A stretch of DNA of 64,000 bases, from the NCBI RefSeq assembly GCF_000337455.1, contig NZ_AOIU01000004.1, forward strand, positions 35,257-99,256, given 5' to 3'. Below are positions 28,657-37,402 of the stretch, in pieces (positions within the stretch are counted from its first letter, which is position 1; the number at the start of each line of letters is the position of its first letter). A program made the translations under genes and the position numbers. The notes beneath the pieces are model-generated. The model was not told where the DNA came from. It was given only the letters and a program-made list of their open reading frames with translations, and made no database searches. The stretch is from Halosimplex carlsbadense 2-9-1 (GTDB lineage: Archaea; Halobacteriota; Halobacteria; Halobacteriales; Haloarculaceae).

Positions 28657-29118
28657 ATGACCGACGCGGAGGAGATCGAGATGGACGCCGCGGAGTGCGA
28701 CCGGTTCCTGGGGAGCGGGGGGACGGGAGTGCTCTCCCTCTCGACGACGGGGGACGAACCGCCGGACGCCGTGCCGGTGTCCTACGGGTACGACGAGGAG
28801 GAGAGGGTGTTCTACTTTCGGATCTCGGTCGGCCACGAGGACGACCGCGGCGACCTCGCCGGGCGCGCGGTGACGTTCGTCGCGTACGGCGACGAGGACG
28901 GGGACGACGACGAGCGATGGCGCAGTGTGATCGCGCGCGGGCGGCTCCGCGACACTGAGGAGGAGGGCATCGCGACGGAGACGCTGGCGGAGATGGAGCG
29001 GGTCGACATCCCGCTGGTCGACGTGTTCGAGGAGCCGCTACGGATGGTGTCGTTCGACTTCTTCCGGCTCGACCCAGACGAGTTCACCGGCCGACGGGAG
29101 TCGCTCGTCAACGAGTAA
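28657..29118 (+). CDS. Pyridoxamine 5'-phosphate oxidase-family flavin-binding protein
   Basis: A 153-residue protein of the split-barrel FMN-binding fold. Typical features are FLGSGGTGVLSLSTTGDEPPDAVPVSYGYD at the N-terminus, a FYFRIS strand and a C-terminal FDFFRLDPDEFTGRR. Haloarchaea have many such small proteins; most are thought to be flavin- or heme-dependent reductases of unknown substrate. The start at 28657 is chosen because a TATA element lies at the leaderless distance; a frame open from 28561 adds non-coding-like residues. No operon partner. Confidence 0.85.
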   Translation: MTDAEEIEMDAAECDRFLGSGGTGVLSLSTTGDEPPDAVPVSYGYDEEERVFYFRISVGHEDDRGDLAGRAVTFVAYGDEDGDDDERWRSVIARGRLRDTEEEGIATETLAEMERVDIPLVDVFEEPLRMVSFDFFRLDPDEFTGRRESLVNE

Positions 29119-29139
29119 ACGACCTCCCCACGCCGGTCG

Positions 29140-29718
29140 CTACCCCGGCAGGAAGACGTTGATGACCGCGACGACCAGCCCGGCCAGCCCCATGCGAGCG
29201 GCGGCGACGTACCAGCGCTGGCCGGAGATCGAGCCCATGTACGCGCCGAAGGCGCCGAGGACCCCGACACCGAGCGCCACGGAAGCGAGAGCGGCCTCGA
29301 CCATGGAGAAGACGGTCCCCTCGAAGACGAACGGGAGGAGGGTGATCAGGATGCCGATGAGCGGGCCGAGACCGCTCGCGACCGCGTGGACGACGCGGGC
29401 GCCGCTCTGTTCGCGCTGGATGCGCGTGTCGTCGAGGTCGGTGAGCATCGCCCGTTCGACGCGGCGGATCTCCGCGCGGGTCTCGGCGCGCTCGATCTCC
29501 CAGACGCTCCAGAGCGCCGAGGTGCCCAGCCCGACCGCGGCGCCGGCGCCGATCTTGATCACCGTCGCGCCGTCGGGCACGCCCGAGAGGACAGCCCCGA
29601 CGACGACGCCGATGGCCGTGAGCGTCCCGTCGAAGCCGTTCGAGACGAAATAGCGGCGGGCGATCGAGAGCACGTCCTCCTTGCCGAGCAGGCGGCGGAC
29701 CCGATCGAGCGCGGACAC
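29140..29718 (-). CDS. VIT1/CCC1-like membrane transporter
   Basis: A 192-residue membrane protein with about five helices. The N-terminal segment IARRYFVSNGFDGTLTAIGV and the GxxxG-rich last helices resemble the vacuolar iron transporter family, which moves Fe or Mn. The start is the GTG at 29718, two bases after the stop of the DUF211 gene, so the two are translated as a pair. The length is short but in the range of archaeal members. Metal transport is a family-level inference. Confidence 0.8.
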   Translation of the reverse strand: MSALDRVRRLLGKEDVLSIARRYFVSNGFDGTLTAIGVVVGAVLSGVPDGATVIKIGAGAAVGLGTSALWSVWEIERAETRAEIRRVERAMLTDLDDTRIQREQSGARVVHAVASGLGPLIGILITLLPFVFEGTVFSMVEAALASVALGVGVLGAFGAYMGSISGQRWYVAAARMGLAGLVVAVINVFLPG

Positions 29719-29720
29719 GG

Positions 29721-30011
29721 TCAGCCGTCCTGGGGCGTCGGACGGTTCTCGACGACGTAGTCGCCGCAGGCCACCTCGTCGACGGAGTGGATCGTCCCGC
29801 TGAGGTCCTCGACGGCCGCCTCGACGGCGTCGAAGTCGAGCGCCTCGCCCTCCAGCGTCACTTTGACGTTCTGGACCTCCTGGTCGAGTTCGACGAGCGA
29901 CGTGCTCGCACCCTCGACGGAGTCGAGTTCGCTCAGGTGCTCGGTGAACGCGAGCAGCGGCGGGTCGTGCGGTTTCAACACGTCGACGACGAGTCGGCGG
30001 ACGGGTGCCAT
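29721..30011 (-). CDS. DUF211 domain protein
   Basis: A 96-residue cytoplasmic protein matching the archaeal DUF211 family throughout: MAPVRRLVVDVLKPHDPPLL, a helix, VELDQEVQNVKVTLEGEALDF and GTIHSVDEV. The fold is a ferredoxin-like small-ligand or metal-binding domain that oligomerises in solved members; biological role unknown. The start at ATG 30011 gives the standard length. It is tightly coupled to the VIT1-like gene, which suggests regulation or chaperoning of metal transport. Confidence 0.85.
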   Translation of the reverse strand: MAPVRRLVVDVLKPHDPPLLAFTEHLSELDSVEGASTSLVELDQEVQNVKVTLEGEALDFDAVEAAVEDLSGTIHSVDEVACGDYVVENRPTPQDG

Positions 30012-30083
30012 GGGTGTCCGTCGGACTGCGACGCACAAAAAGGCAGGTCGACGCCGCCGGGGAGTGAGCGGCGGTGCGGTCAG

Positions 30084-31160
30084 TCAGTCCGCGCGAGCGT
30101 CGCCGTCGTCGGTCTCGCGAAGCCACCCGAGCGACACCGCGGCAGCGACGACGCCCCCGCCGACGACGAGCGCGGGGCCCGACGTAGCGATGCGGTAGAC
30201 CAGCACGGCCGCCCCGGCGACGGGCGCGACGGCGCTCGTGCCCGCGGCGAGCAGGCCGACCAGCGCGGCGTCGACCCCGCTTCCGCCGGGTGCCGGGACG
30301 ACCGCCGCCGCGACGGCGGCCGGGATGACCGCCAGGAGGACGCCCACCGAAACCGACTCGCCGACCGCCCGGAAGGAGAGCCACAGCGCCACGATGGTCA
30401 ACGCGTGGGCGACCGCGAGCAGTCCGACGAGCGTCGCGAGTTGCCGCGGCGACCCGCCGCGCAGGCGCGAGAGCGCGTCCCGAAACCCGTCGACCCGCTC
30501 GGCGACGGCCGCCCGGTCCGGCGGGGTGAAGCGAGGGACGACCCGGAGCGCGCCGGCGATTCGGGCGGCCAGCGAGACGCCCAGTTCCGTCGCCCGGTCG
30601 CGGACCCGCCAGAGGGCGACCGCGCCCGCGACGGCCAGCGCGAACAGGCCGACGCCGACGGCCGCCAGCGTCGCCACGCCGCCGGCGCCCGCGGTCGCGA
30701 GCAGGTAGCCGACCCCGAGGACGCCGAAGGCGCCGACGAGGACGTTGGTGAGCGCGCTGACGGCGACGACGGCGGCGACGCCGTCTTCGTAGTCGGCGTC
30801 GGAGGAACGCGCGACGAGCAGGCCGTTGACGGGCGCGCCGCCCGCCTGGCCGCCCGGGACGACCGTGTTGACGACCGTCGTCGCGACGTACGCGCCGAGG
30901 ACGCGACTCACCCGGGCGTCGTGACCGAGAATAGCCAGCAGGACGCCCAGCGCGAGGCCTCTGGCGACCAGCACCGCGACCGCGACGCCGGCGACCAGGC
31001 CCACGGTGCCCGCGTCCGCACCGGCCAGCCCCGCCCGTATCGCGCCGGGACCGACGAGCGCGACCGCCCCGGCGACGGCCGCCGGCGTCGCGACCAGCGC
31101 GACGGTCCTGCGGACTATCCGCCCGGTCGGACGCCCGGACCGACGGGTCGCGGAACTCAC
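30084..31160 (-). CDS. Flippase-like integral membrane protein (UPF0104 / lysylphosphatidylglycerol synthase TM family)
   Basis: A 358-residue protein with about eight transmembrane helices. The conserved family segments are TTVVNTVVPGGQAGGAPVNGLL (about residues 70-91) and VVPAPGGSGVDAALVGLL near the C-terminus. Archaeal members include AglD-like proteins tied to glycosylation and lipid-linked glycan handling. The start is uncertain: GTG 31160 (VSSATRRSGR) fits the family length; the frame stays open to 31505 with unlikely sequence. It is divergent from a glycosyltransferase gene, which supports a role in glycan or lipid export. Confidence 0.8.
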   Translation of the reverse strand: MSSATRRSGRPTGRIVRRTVALVATPAAVAGAVALVGPGAIRAGLAGADAGTVGLVAGVAVAVLVARGLALGVLLAILGHDARVSRVLGAYVATTVVNTVVPGGQAGGAPVNGLLVARSSDADYEDGVAAVVAVSALTNVLVGAFGVLGVGYLLATAGAGGVATLAAVGVGLFALAVAGAVALWRVRDRATELGVSLAARIAGALRVVPRFTPPDRAAVAERVDGFRDALSRLRGGSPRQLATLVGLLAVAHALTIVALWLSFRAVGESVSVGVLLAVIPAAVAAAVVPAPGGSGVDAALVGLLAAGTSAVAPVAGAAVLVYRIATSGPALVVGGGVVAAAVSLGWLRETDDGDARAD

Positions 31161-31519
31161 GGGACCACCCGTCGCCGTGGTCGCCCGTGGTCGGAACCGG
31201 CCGATCGCCGGATCGTCCGGATCCGTCGTTGTTCGTGCCCGTACATGTTGAATCGCCCGTACCGCGCACCCGTCGAGATGGTAGCACAGTTTGGGGTTAC
31301 ACCGACATAACTGTGACGCGGACGCGACCCTCGACTCGACGCCCTCCGACGAGGTGACGCGCTCCGGGGCGGGATCACCGCGACCCGTTGGAAGGGCAAC
31401 ACTTACCGGACGGCCGGGCGTACCGGTCGGAACAGTCGCTGTAACCGGCCTGTCCGTCGCCCCTGCCAGCGCGCCACGGCGTCGACGGTCCCCGCTCGAC
31501 CGCACCCACCCCCGCCCCG
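31161..31519. other. Non-coding divergent gap with inverted repeat
   Basis: 359 bp between the flippase-like gene and the GT2 gene. A 7-bp inverted repeat, CACAGTT (31285-31291) and AACTGTG (31309-31315), may be an operator shared by both genes. No gene is supportable. Confidence 0.4.
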
Positions 31520-32812
31520 ATGGTTACGCACACCTTCCGCCGGTGGCTCGACCGGACCTGTTTCGCTCTCGCGACGCTGGCCGTCGTCACCGTCGGGTTC
31601 GTCCAGGGGCGGATCGCCGTCACGATCCCGCTGTTGTTCGTCGGTATCGGGGGCGTCACCGTCCTGAACGCGACGGTCGCCTGCCTGAGTTTCGCCGCGA
31701 CGCTGCTGAGTTCCGGCGCCGTCTTCGTCACGGAGGTGCTCCGCGAGCGCCGCCGCGGCCCCTACCCGGCGAGCGGTCCGGAGATCGCGGCCATCGTGCC
31801 CTCCTACGGTGACGCGGGCGCGCTCCACCGCAGCGTCGAGAGCCTGCTGGCCGCCGACTACGGGGACCTGTCCGTCTACGTCGTCTGCGAACCGGGCGAC
31901 GAGTCGACGCTGTCGGTCGCGCGCTCGCTCGCCGAGCGCCGCCGGGTGACCTGTCTCGTCAACGACCGCGACCCCGGCTCGAAGGCCGCCGCCGTCAACT
32001 GCGCGGTCGACCACACCGACGCGCCCTACGTCGGCGTGTTCGACGCCGACGAGCGCGTCCACCCGACCTTCGTCCCCGCCGCGGCCGCCGGCCTCGCCGA
32101 CCACGAGGCCGTCCAGGGACGGACCGTCCCGCGCCCGGACGGGCTCCTCGAAGCCGTCACCTACTACGAGTCGGTCGTCCTCGGGTATCTGAGCCACCGG
32201 CTGGTCGCCCTGCTGACCGACTTCGACATGGTGGCGAGCAACGCGCTCGTCGTACGCCGGTCGACCTACGAGCGCGTCGGCGGCTACGACCCGCGGATGC
32301 TCACCGAGGACTTCGACTTCGCCTTCCGCTGCTACGAGGACGGCGTCTCCGTCCAGTCCTCCTTTGCCTACCCCTCCGAGATCGAGGGCGCCCACACCCT
32401 GCGGGACTGGTGGGGCCAGCGCAAGCGCTGGATGACCGGCTACGCCCAGGTGTTCCACCGCCGACTCGGCCGCCTGCACCCGATCGCCCGCCCGCGTAGC
32501 GTCGCGTCGCTGGTCTTCTGCGGCGGCGCCATCCTCGGCAACTTCGTCGTCCTCTCGCTGGTGCCCCAGGCCGTCGTCCTCGCCGTCGGTGGCGGGCCGG
32601 CCGTCCTCGCCGCGACGCTCGGGACGCTCGCCGGGATCTGCCTCGGCGTCCGACTGCTCGACCGCCGCGTCGGCGTCGTCGACTCGGTGGGGCTGGGGTG
32701 GCTACTCGTCCCCTTCGTCCTCCCGTTCTACAGCCTCGCCGCGATCAAGGGCATCGTCGAGTACCCCATCTCCTGGCGCGGCGAGTGGTTCCGCGTCGAA
32801 AAGGAGGGGTGA
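31520..32812 (+). CDS. Membrane-bound GT2 glycosyltransferase
   Basis: A 430-residue inner-membrane enzyme that transfers sugar from a nucleotide sugar. Two N-terminal helices (about 12-70) precede a GT-A domain starting at IAAIVPSYGDAG, with DxD motif FDADERV, acceptor motif TEDFDFAFR and QRKRWMTG (the QxxRW motif of processive enzymes such as cellulose or hyaluronan synthases); about four helices follow. The complete D, DxD, TED, QxxRW set suggests polysaccharide or glycolipid synthesis. The divergent flippase-like gene is a plausible partner. Confidence 0.88.
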   Translation: MVTHTFRRWLDRTCFALATLAVVTVGFVQGRIAVTIPLLFVGIGGVTVLNATVACLSFAATLLSSGAVFVTEVLRERRRGPYPASGPEIAAIVPSYGDAGALHRSVESLLAADYGDLSVYVVCEPGDESTLSVARSLAERRRVTCLVNDRDPGSKAAAVNCAVDHTDAPYVGVFDADERVHPTFVPAAAAGLADHEAVQGRTVPRPDGLLEAVTYYESVVLGYLSHRLVALLTDFDMVASNALVVRRSTYERVGGYDPRMLTEDFDFAFRCYEDGVSVQSSFAYPSEIEGAHTLRDWWGQRKRWMTGYAQVFHRRLGRLHPIARPRSVASLVFCGGAILGNFVVLSLVPQAVVLAVGGGPAVLAATLGTLAGICLGVRLLDRRVGVVDSVGLGWLLVPFVLPFYSLAAIKGIVEYPISWRGEWFRVEKEG

Positions 32813-33161
32813 GAGTGGGGGTTCGGAACGAAAACGGTCGGCGGTACGAACCCGGACTCGACCGCGACCGCAGACAGCGTGAAAGCCCCCGTCTTCTGCG
32901 CTCCCGGGTAGCGAGGGGCCGAAGTCCCTCGGACAGTCGGGCGGCAAGGCCGCCCGACGAACTCGCTGCGCTCGCTCCAGTGCTTACTTCGTACGGGTTC
33001 CCGCAGAGGACGACCCCTTTCACGCTGTTTGCGGTCACGAGCACGAGAGCAGTCGCGGTAGCGACCAGTGCGGTCGCGGTCCGCTGAATCACACAGCACC
33101 TCGAACGGCGACCTACGACTCGCCACAACGGATTTCCCGTCGGCACCCCTCACACCGGCAG
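32813..33161. other. Intergenic double-hairpin element
   Basis: 349 bp between the GT2 and GH3 genes. It contains two adjacent hairpins: 32912-32931 (CGAGGG/CCCTCG arms) and 32936-32958 (10-bp arms GTCGGGCGGC/GCCGCCCGAC, loop AAG), joined by a short linker. The same architecture recurs at 60429-60477. Long frames cross the region on the minus strand but look like translated repeat DNA, not a gene. Confidence 0.55.
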
Positions 33162-35372
33162 ATGAGTGACGGCCGAGTCGACGCCCTCCTATCAGCGCTG
33201 ACCCTCGACGAGAAACTCCGGTTGGTCCGCGGGCGGGCCGACCCCGAGGGACACGCCACGGGCTACGTTCCCGGCGTCGAGCGACTCGATATCCCGCCGC
33301 TGGGGCTCGTCGACGGCCCGCTGGGGATCCGCGACCGCCAGGCGACGGCGTTCCCGGCGACCATCGCCCTGGGGGCGGCATGGGACCCCGACCTGGCCCG
33401 CCGACTCGGTCGCGCGCTGGCGGCCGAGACGCGCGCTCGCGGCCACGACGTGTTGCTCGCGCCGGGACTCAATATCGTCCGCGTCCCCACCGGCGGGCGC
33501 AACTTCGAGTACCTGAGCGAGGACCCGCTGCTCACCGCCGAGGCGGCCGCGGCGTACGTCGACGGCGTCGAAACGGGGGGCGTCGGCGCGACGGCCAAAC
33601 ACTTCGTCGCGAACAACCAGGAGCGCCGCCGCGACACGGTCGACGCCGTCGTCTCCGAGCGCGCGCTGCGGGAGATCTACCTCCCGGGCTTTCGCGCGGC
33701 CGTCGACGCCGGCGCTTCGGCGGTGATGGCCGCCTACAACCGCGTCAACGGCCACTACATGAGCGAACACCAGCAACTCCTCGACGGCGTCCTGCGCGAG
33801 GAGTGGGGGTTCGGCGGCGTCGTGATGAGCGACTGGTGGGGGACTCACGACGCCGTCGCCGCGGCCGATGGCGGGCTGGACCTGGAGATGCCTGGCGCCT
33901 CTCCCCTCGAACTGTTCGCACCGAACAGCCGCGGCCTACGCGCGATGCTCCGACTCCGCCTCTCGGAGCGGCTCGACCTCGACCCGCCGCTGGTGTGGCG
34001 ACTCGCAGACCGGGTGACCGACGACGGCCAGCCCGACCCCTATCCGTTCGATTTCTTCGGCGACCCGCTGCGTCGGGCCATCGCCGACGGCCTCGTCGCC
34101 GAGGCGACGCTCGACAGCAAGGTCCGGCGCGTCCTCGGGCTGTACGACCGACTGGGGACGCTCGACGGGTCCCGGTCGGACAGCGCGGGTGACACCGCGC
34201 CGACCGTCGACCGGGACGCCCACCACGACCTCGCCCGGGTGGTGGCCCGCCGCGGGACCGTCCTCCTGGCGAACGACGGCGTCCTCCCCCTGGAGGACGG
34301 CGACACCCTGGCCGTCGTCGGGCCGAACGCCGACGAGGCGAAGGTCGGCGGCGGCGGCAGTTCGGAAGTCACGCCCACCCGCACCGTGAGTCCCGTCGAG
34401 GGCCTGCGTGGGCGGACGAGCGCACCCGGGGTCACCTTCGAGCGCGGGGTCGAGCGGGTCGCGAACCCGTCGATGTTCGACCTGCCGGGGTCGGGACTCC
34501 GGCGGCGACTGGGCCGGGGACCGGACTTCGATGCCGCGGTCGAGGCGGCGGCCGACGCCGACGTCGCGGTCGTCGTCGTCCAGGACGGCGCGACCGAGGG
34601 CGAGGACCGCGACTCGATGGCGCTGCCCGGAAAGCAGGACCGACTCGTCCGGGCCGTCACCGAAGCGAACCCCGACACCGTCGTGGTCTGTCGGTCGAGC
34701 GGTCCCGTGGAGCTGCCGTGGGCCGACGACGCGGCCGCCGTGGTCCAGACGTGGTACCCCGGGCAGGCCGACGGCGCAGCGCTGGCGGACGTGCTCTACG
34801 GCGCCGACCCCGGCGGACGGCTCCCGGTGACGGTCGGCCGGCGGTTCGACGACTACCCGGTCGCCGGCGACGAGCGCCGCTACCCCGGCGAACACGAACA
34901 CGTCCACTACGGCGAGGGCGTCTTCGTCGGGTATCGCGGGTTCGACCGCGACGGCGTCGCCCCCCGCTTCCCGTTCGGTCACGGCCTGAGCTACGCCGCG
35001 TTCGACTACGCCGACCTCGCGGTCGAGGCCACTGGCATCGACGGGACCGCCGATCTCGAAGCGACCGCCCTCGACGTGGCGGTCACCGTCGAGAACCGCG
35101 CGGACCGCCCCGGTCGGGAGGTCCTCCAGGCGTACGTCGGACCGCCGGCGGCGCCGGCGGGGGTCGACCGCCCGGAGCGCGAACTTGCGGCCTTCGAGTC
35201 GGTCGCGCTCGACGGCGGCGAGCGGCGGGCCGTCTCGCTGTCCGTTCCGCAACGGGCGCTCGCTCGCTACGACCCCCGCGACGGCTGGACGGTCGACGCC
35301 GGCGAGTACGCGGTCGTCGTCGGCCGCTCCGCGCGCGACGAGCGGGCGCGGGTGAGCGTCGAACTGTCCTGA
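33162..35372 (+). CDS. GH3 beta-glucosidase, cytoplasmic
   Basis: A 736-residue glycoside hydrolase that removes terminal beta-linked glucose (or xylose) from short oligosaccharides. Domain order: TIM-like barrel (about 1-300) with TAKHF (145-148) and nucleophile D224 in VVMSDWWG; alpha/beta sandwich (about 350-590) with probable acid/base E479 or E481 in ATEGEDR; fibronectin-like C-terminal domain (about 630-736). There is no signal peptide, so it acts inside the cell. It would complete breakdown of cellooligosaccharides released by the exported GH5/GH12 enzymes. It is convergent with the isochorismatase gene 6 bp away. Confidence 0.93.
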   Translation: MSDGRVDALLSALTLDEKLRLVRGRADPEGHATGYVPGVERLDIPPLGLVDGPLGIRDRQATAFPATIALGAAWDPDLARRLGRALAAETRARGHDVLLAPGLNIVRVPTGGRNFEYLSEDPLLTAEAAAAYVDGVETGGVGATAKHFVANNQERRRDTVDAVVSERALREIYLPGFRAAVDAGASAVMAAYNRVNGHYMSEHQQLLDGVLREEWGFGGVVMSDWWGTHDAVAAADGGLDLEMPGASPLELFAPNSRGLRAMLRLRLSERLDLDPPLVWRLADRVTDDGQPDPYPFDFFGDPLRRAIADGLVAEATLDSKVRRVLGLYDRLGTLDGSRSDSAGDTAPTVDRDAHHDLARVVARRGTVLLANDGVLPLEDGDTLAVVGPNADEAKVGGGGSSEVTPTRTVSPVEGLRGRTSAPGVTFERGVERVANPSMFDLPGSGLRRRLGRGPDFDAAVEAAADADVAVVVVQDGATEGEDRDSMALPGKQDRLVRAVTEANPDTVVVCRSSGPVELPWADDAAAVVQTWYPGQADGAALADVLYGADPGGRLPVTVGRRFDDYPVAGDERRYPGEHEHVHYGEGVFVGYRGFDRDGVAPRFPFGHGLSYAAFDYADLAVEATGIDGTADLEATALDVAVTVENRADRPGREVLQAYVGPPAAPAGVDRPERELAAFESVALDGGERRAVSLSVPQRALARYDPRDGWTVDAGEYAVVVGRSARDERARVSVELS

Positions 35373-35378
35373 GACGCG

Positions 35379-36014
35379 TCACCGACCGGCTTCGAGCGCA
35401 TCGACGAGTTCGTCGCTCGACCGGATCGACGCGAACTCCCCGTCGAGGTGGGCCAGCGCCGTGCGGTGGACCAGATCGGCGTCGAAGGACTCGCCGTCGG
35501 ACTCGTTCCGCTCGTCCGACGAGCCTCCGGTCGCTTCGCTCCCGGAGACGCCGCCCAGCGACCGGTCGAAGGTAGCGGTCGCGTCGCGGACGACGGTCAC
35601 GTCGAAGCCCCGATTCTCGGCCATCCGCGCCGTCGTCGAGACGCAGTGGTCGGTCGTGAGCCCGCAGACGACGACGGCCTCGTGACCGCCCTCGCGGAGC
35701 CACCGTTCGAGGTCGGTCCCGACGAACGCGCCGTTGACCCGCTTGACGAACTCGGCTTCGCCCTCGCGGGGCTCGAACCCCTGCGTGAACGCGAACCCGG
35801 GTCGGTCGCGGCGGAGCGGCGAGTCGTCCTCCGTCGAGTCGTGACGGACGTGCGCTACGGGAGCGCCGGCCTCGCGCCAGGCGCCCAGCAAGCGGAGCGC
35901 CGCGTCCTCGGCGTCGGGGTTGTTGCGCGTCCCCCAGCCGGGTTCGTCGAAGCCGCGCTGGAAGTCGACGAGAACGAGCACCGGCGCGGACGGCCCAGCG
36001 GAGTCGCCCGTCAT
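35379..36014 (-). CDS. Isochorismatase-family cysteine hydrolase
   Basis: A 211-residue hydrolase with the catalytic triad of the family: D17 in LVDFQRGF, K91 in VKRVNGAF and C124 in [12 protein letters not shown]. Relatives include nicotinamidase and other amidases; the exact substrate is not clear. An unusual acidic Ser/Gly/Glu insertion lies at about residues 150-172. The start at ATG 36014 lies one base after the stop of the upstream YqcI/YcgG-like gene, so the two are coupled; the upstream in-frame extension is rejected for that reason. Confidence 0.88.
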   Translation of the reverse strand: MTGDSAGPSAPVLVLVDFQRGFDEPGWGTRNNPDAEDAALRLLGAWREAGAPVAHVRHDSTEDDSPLRRDRPGFAFTQGFEPREGEAEFVKRVNGAFVGTDLERWLREGGHEAVVVCGLTTDHCVSTTARMAENRGFDVTVVRDATATFDRSLGGVSGSEATGGSSDERNESDGESFDADLVHRTALAHLDGEFASIRSSDELVDALEAGR

Positions 36015-36015
36015 C

Positions 36016-36846
36016 TCAGTCGTCGCTCGCGGCGGCCCGGCCGCGACCGGCACCGAGCAGCGCGTCCGATTTCGGGTGCTCGCGCGTTACCGTGATGGGG
36101 CACTCGTCGGGCATCGCGGAGTCGTCCGACGAGAGCATGTACTGGACCCACTCGCGGTCGCCGTCGGCGCCCCAGTCGCCCAGGTCGGCGTGCGGGCAGA
36201 CGCCGTCGTAGTCCTCCAGGCGGTCCTGGATGACCTCGCGGGCGTGCTGGCCGGCTGGCTGGTCGGCGGTCACGTCGAGGTTCTCGAACAGCGCCCGGGG
36301 CTGGAAGGTGATCTCCAGCCCGACCGGGCAGTAGCGGCTCATCCGGTCGTCGTAGAAGGGCGCCCGGCAGGTCGGGAACATCGGCTCGCCGCCGAAAGAG
36401 AACTCCCAGTAGGGGTCGTCTGGGTCGGTCGGGATGTCGGCTGGCCACGGCTCGGGGTCGTGGACGTGCAGGAACTGGAGGACGTGCCACAGGCTCCGGT
36501 GATACGCCGCCTCCGACAGCGGCTCTGTCGGCGGCCGGAAGAACGTCACGAGCGACGCCCGGTCGCTGTGGGCCTCGTAGCTGTCGAGGTACTCGAGGAG
36601 CGTCCGGCCCAGGTCGAGCAGCGCGTCCTTGTCGGTCATCGACGGGACGGCGGTGTACAGCGGATCGCCGTTGGCGACCGACTCCGCGCCGAAGAAACAG
36701 GGAAAGGGACTGTCGTTGCGCTCGCCGAGCAGCCCGTCGCGGAAGGTCCGCCAGTGGTCGCCGACCCAGTCGGGAGCCGCGCCCGACTCGACCCGCGACG
36801 CGACGGTCTCTTGGTCGACCAGTTCGCCGACGACCGGTTCTGTCAT
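36016..36846 (-). CDS. YqcI/YcgG-family protein
   Basis: A 276-residue cytoplasmic protein with the family hallmarks FPCFFGAES near residue 50 and a Cys-containing segment [24 protein letters not shown] near 160-180. Members are widespread in bacteria and haloarchaea without known activity; the conserved Cys residues hint at a redox or metal role. The ATG at 36846 is taken; another in frame at 36876 adds ten residues. It is coupled to the downstream isochorismatase-like hydrolase, suggesting a common small-molecule pathway. Confidence 0.75.
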   Translation of the reverse strand: MTEPVVGELVDQETVASRVESGAAPDWVGDHWRTFRDGLLGERNDSPFPCFFGAESVANGDPLYTAVPSMTDKDALLDLGRTLLEYLDSYEAHSDRASLVTFFRPPTEPLSEAAYHRSLWHVLQFLHVHDPEPWPADIPTDPDDPYWEFSFGGEPMFPTCRAPFYDDRMSRYCPVGLEITFQPRALFENLDVTADQPAGQHAREVIQDRLEDYDGVCPHADLGDWGADGDREWVQYMLSSDDSAMPDECPITVTREHPKSDALLGAGRGRAAASDD

Positions 36847-36894
36847 CGCCGGAATTTGGGACCGTTCGATGTTCAATCCATCGCTCGTCCGCGA

Positions 36895-37353
36895 TCACTG
36901 CCACGAACCGACGGGATCACCGACGTCGATCCGCCCACCGTCGACGATCCGACAGCGCAGGCCGCCGCGGCCGGCCAGCGCCTCGGTCGTGCCCGGTTCG
37001 TCCAGACGGTCGGCCAGGTACGCACAGGGCTCGCAGGGCCCCGTCCCGACACAGACCGCATCGCCGACCCGGAATCGCTCGCCGACCAGCGCGTCGAGGT
37101 CGACGCCCGCGACGGTGACGTTGCGGCGGTGTTCGCCCCGGTCGAGGTCGATCCCGTGGTCCCGTTCGACCGCGGCGAGCGCCTCGCTCGCGACGAGCGT
37201 CAGGTCGCTGCCGGCGCGGGCCGAGCCCGACGAATCGTCGAAGTAGCGGTCGCCCCGCAGGCCCGCGCCGGCGACCGCTTCGACCCGCTCGACCGGGTCG
37301 GGCTCGCCGCCGCTGGTCGCGACGAGGTGTATCCGCTCGACGCGTCCGTCCAT
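36895..37353 (-). CDS. MOSC domain protein
   Basis: A 152-residue MOSC-domain protein. Family features are GLRGDRYFD, the strand SDLTLVASEALAAVERDHGI, GEHRRNVTVAGVDLDAL and a single conserved Cys in GPCEPCAYL. MOSC domains carry sulfur or handle pterin-bound molybdenum, for instance in molybdenum cofactor sulfurase and YiiM-like proteins. The stand-alone form fits a detoxification or sulfur-transfer role. It lies 48 bp upstream of the YqcI-like gene on the same strand. Confidence 0.88.
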   Translation of the reverse strand: MDGRVERIHLVATSGGEPDPVERVEAVAGAGLRGDRYFDDSSGSARAGSDLTLVASEALAAVERDHGIDLDRGEHRRNVTVAGVDLDALVGERFRVGDAVCVGTGPCEPCAYLADRLDEPGTTEALAGRGGLRCRIVDGGRIDVGDPVGSWQ

Positions 37354-37402
37354 ACGGTACCGTGGGCGGCGAGCGACGTAAGTGATACCCGCTCGCGGCG
37401 GG

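Noticed and set aside
29140..31287. One long minus-strand frame suggesting a fused protein
   Set aside because: It joins the real VIT1-like frame to out-of-frame shadows of the DUF211 and flippase-like genes; the GTG at 29718 is the sensible start.
32745..33146. A minus-strand frame with apparently protein-like serine-rich sequence upstream of the GH3 gene
   Set aside because: It runs through the double-hairpin repeat and the 3' end of the GT2 gene; similar frames arise wherever this repeat occurs.
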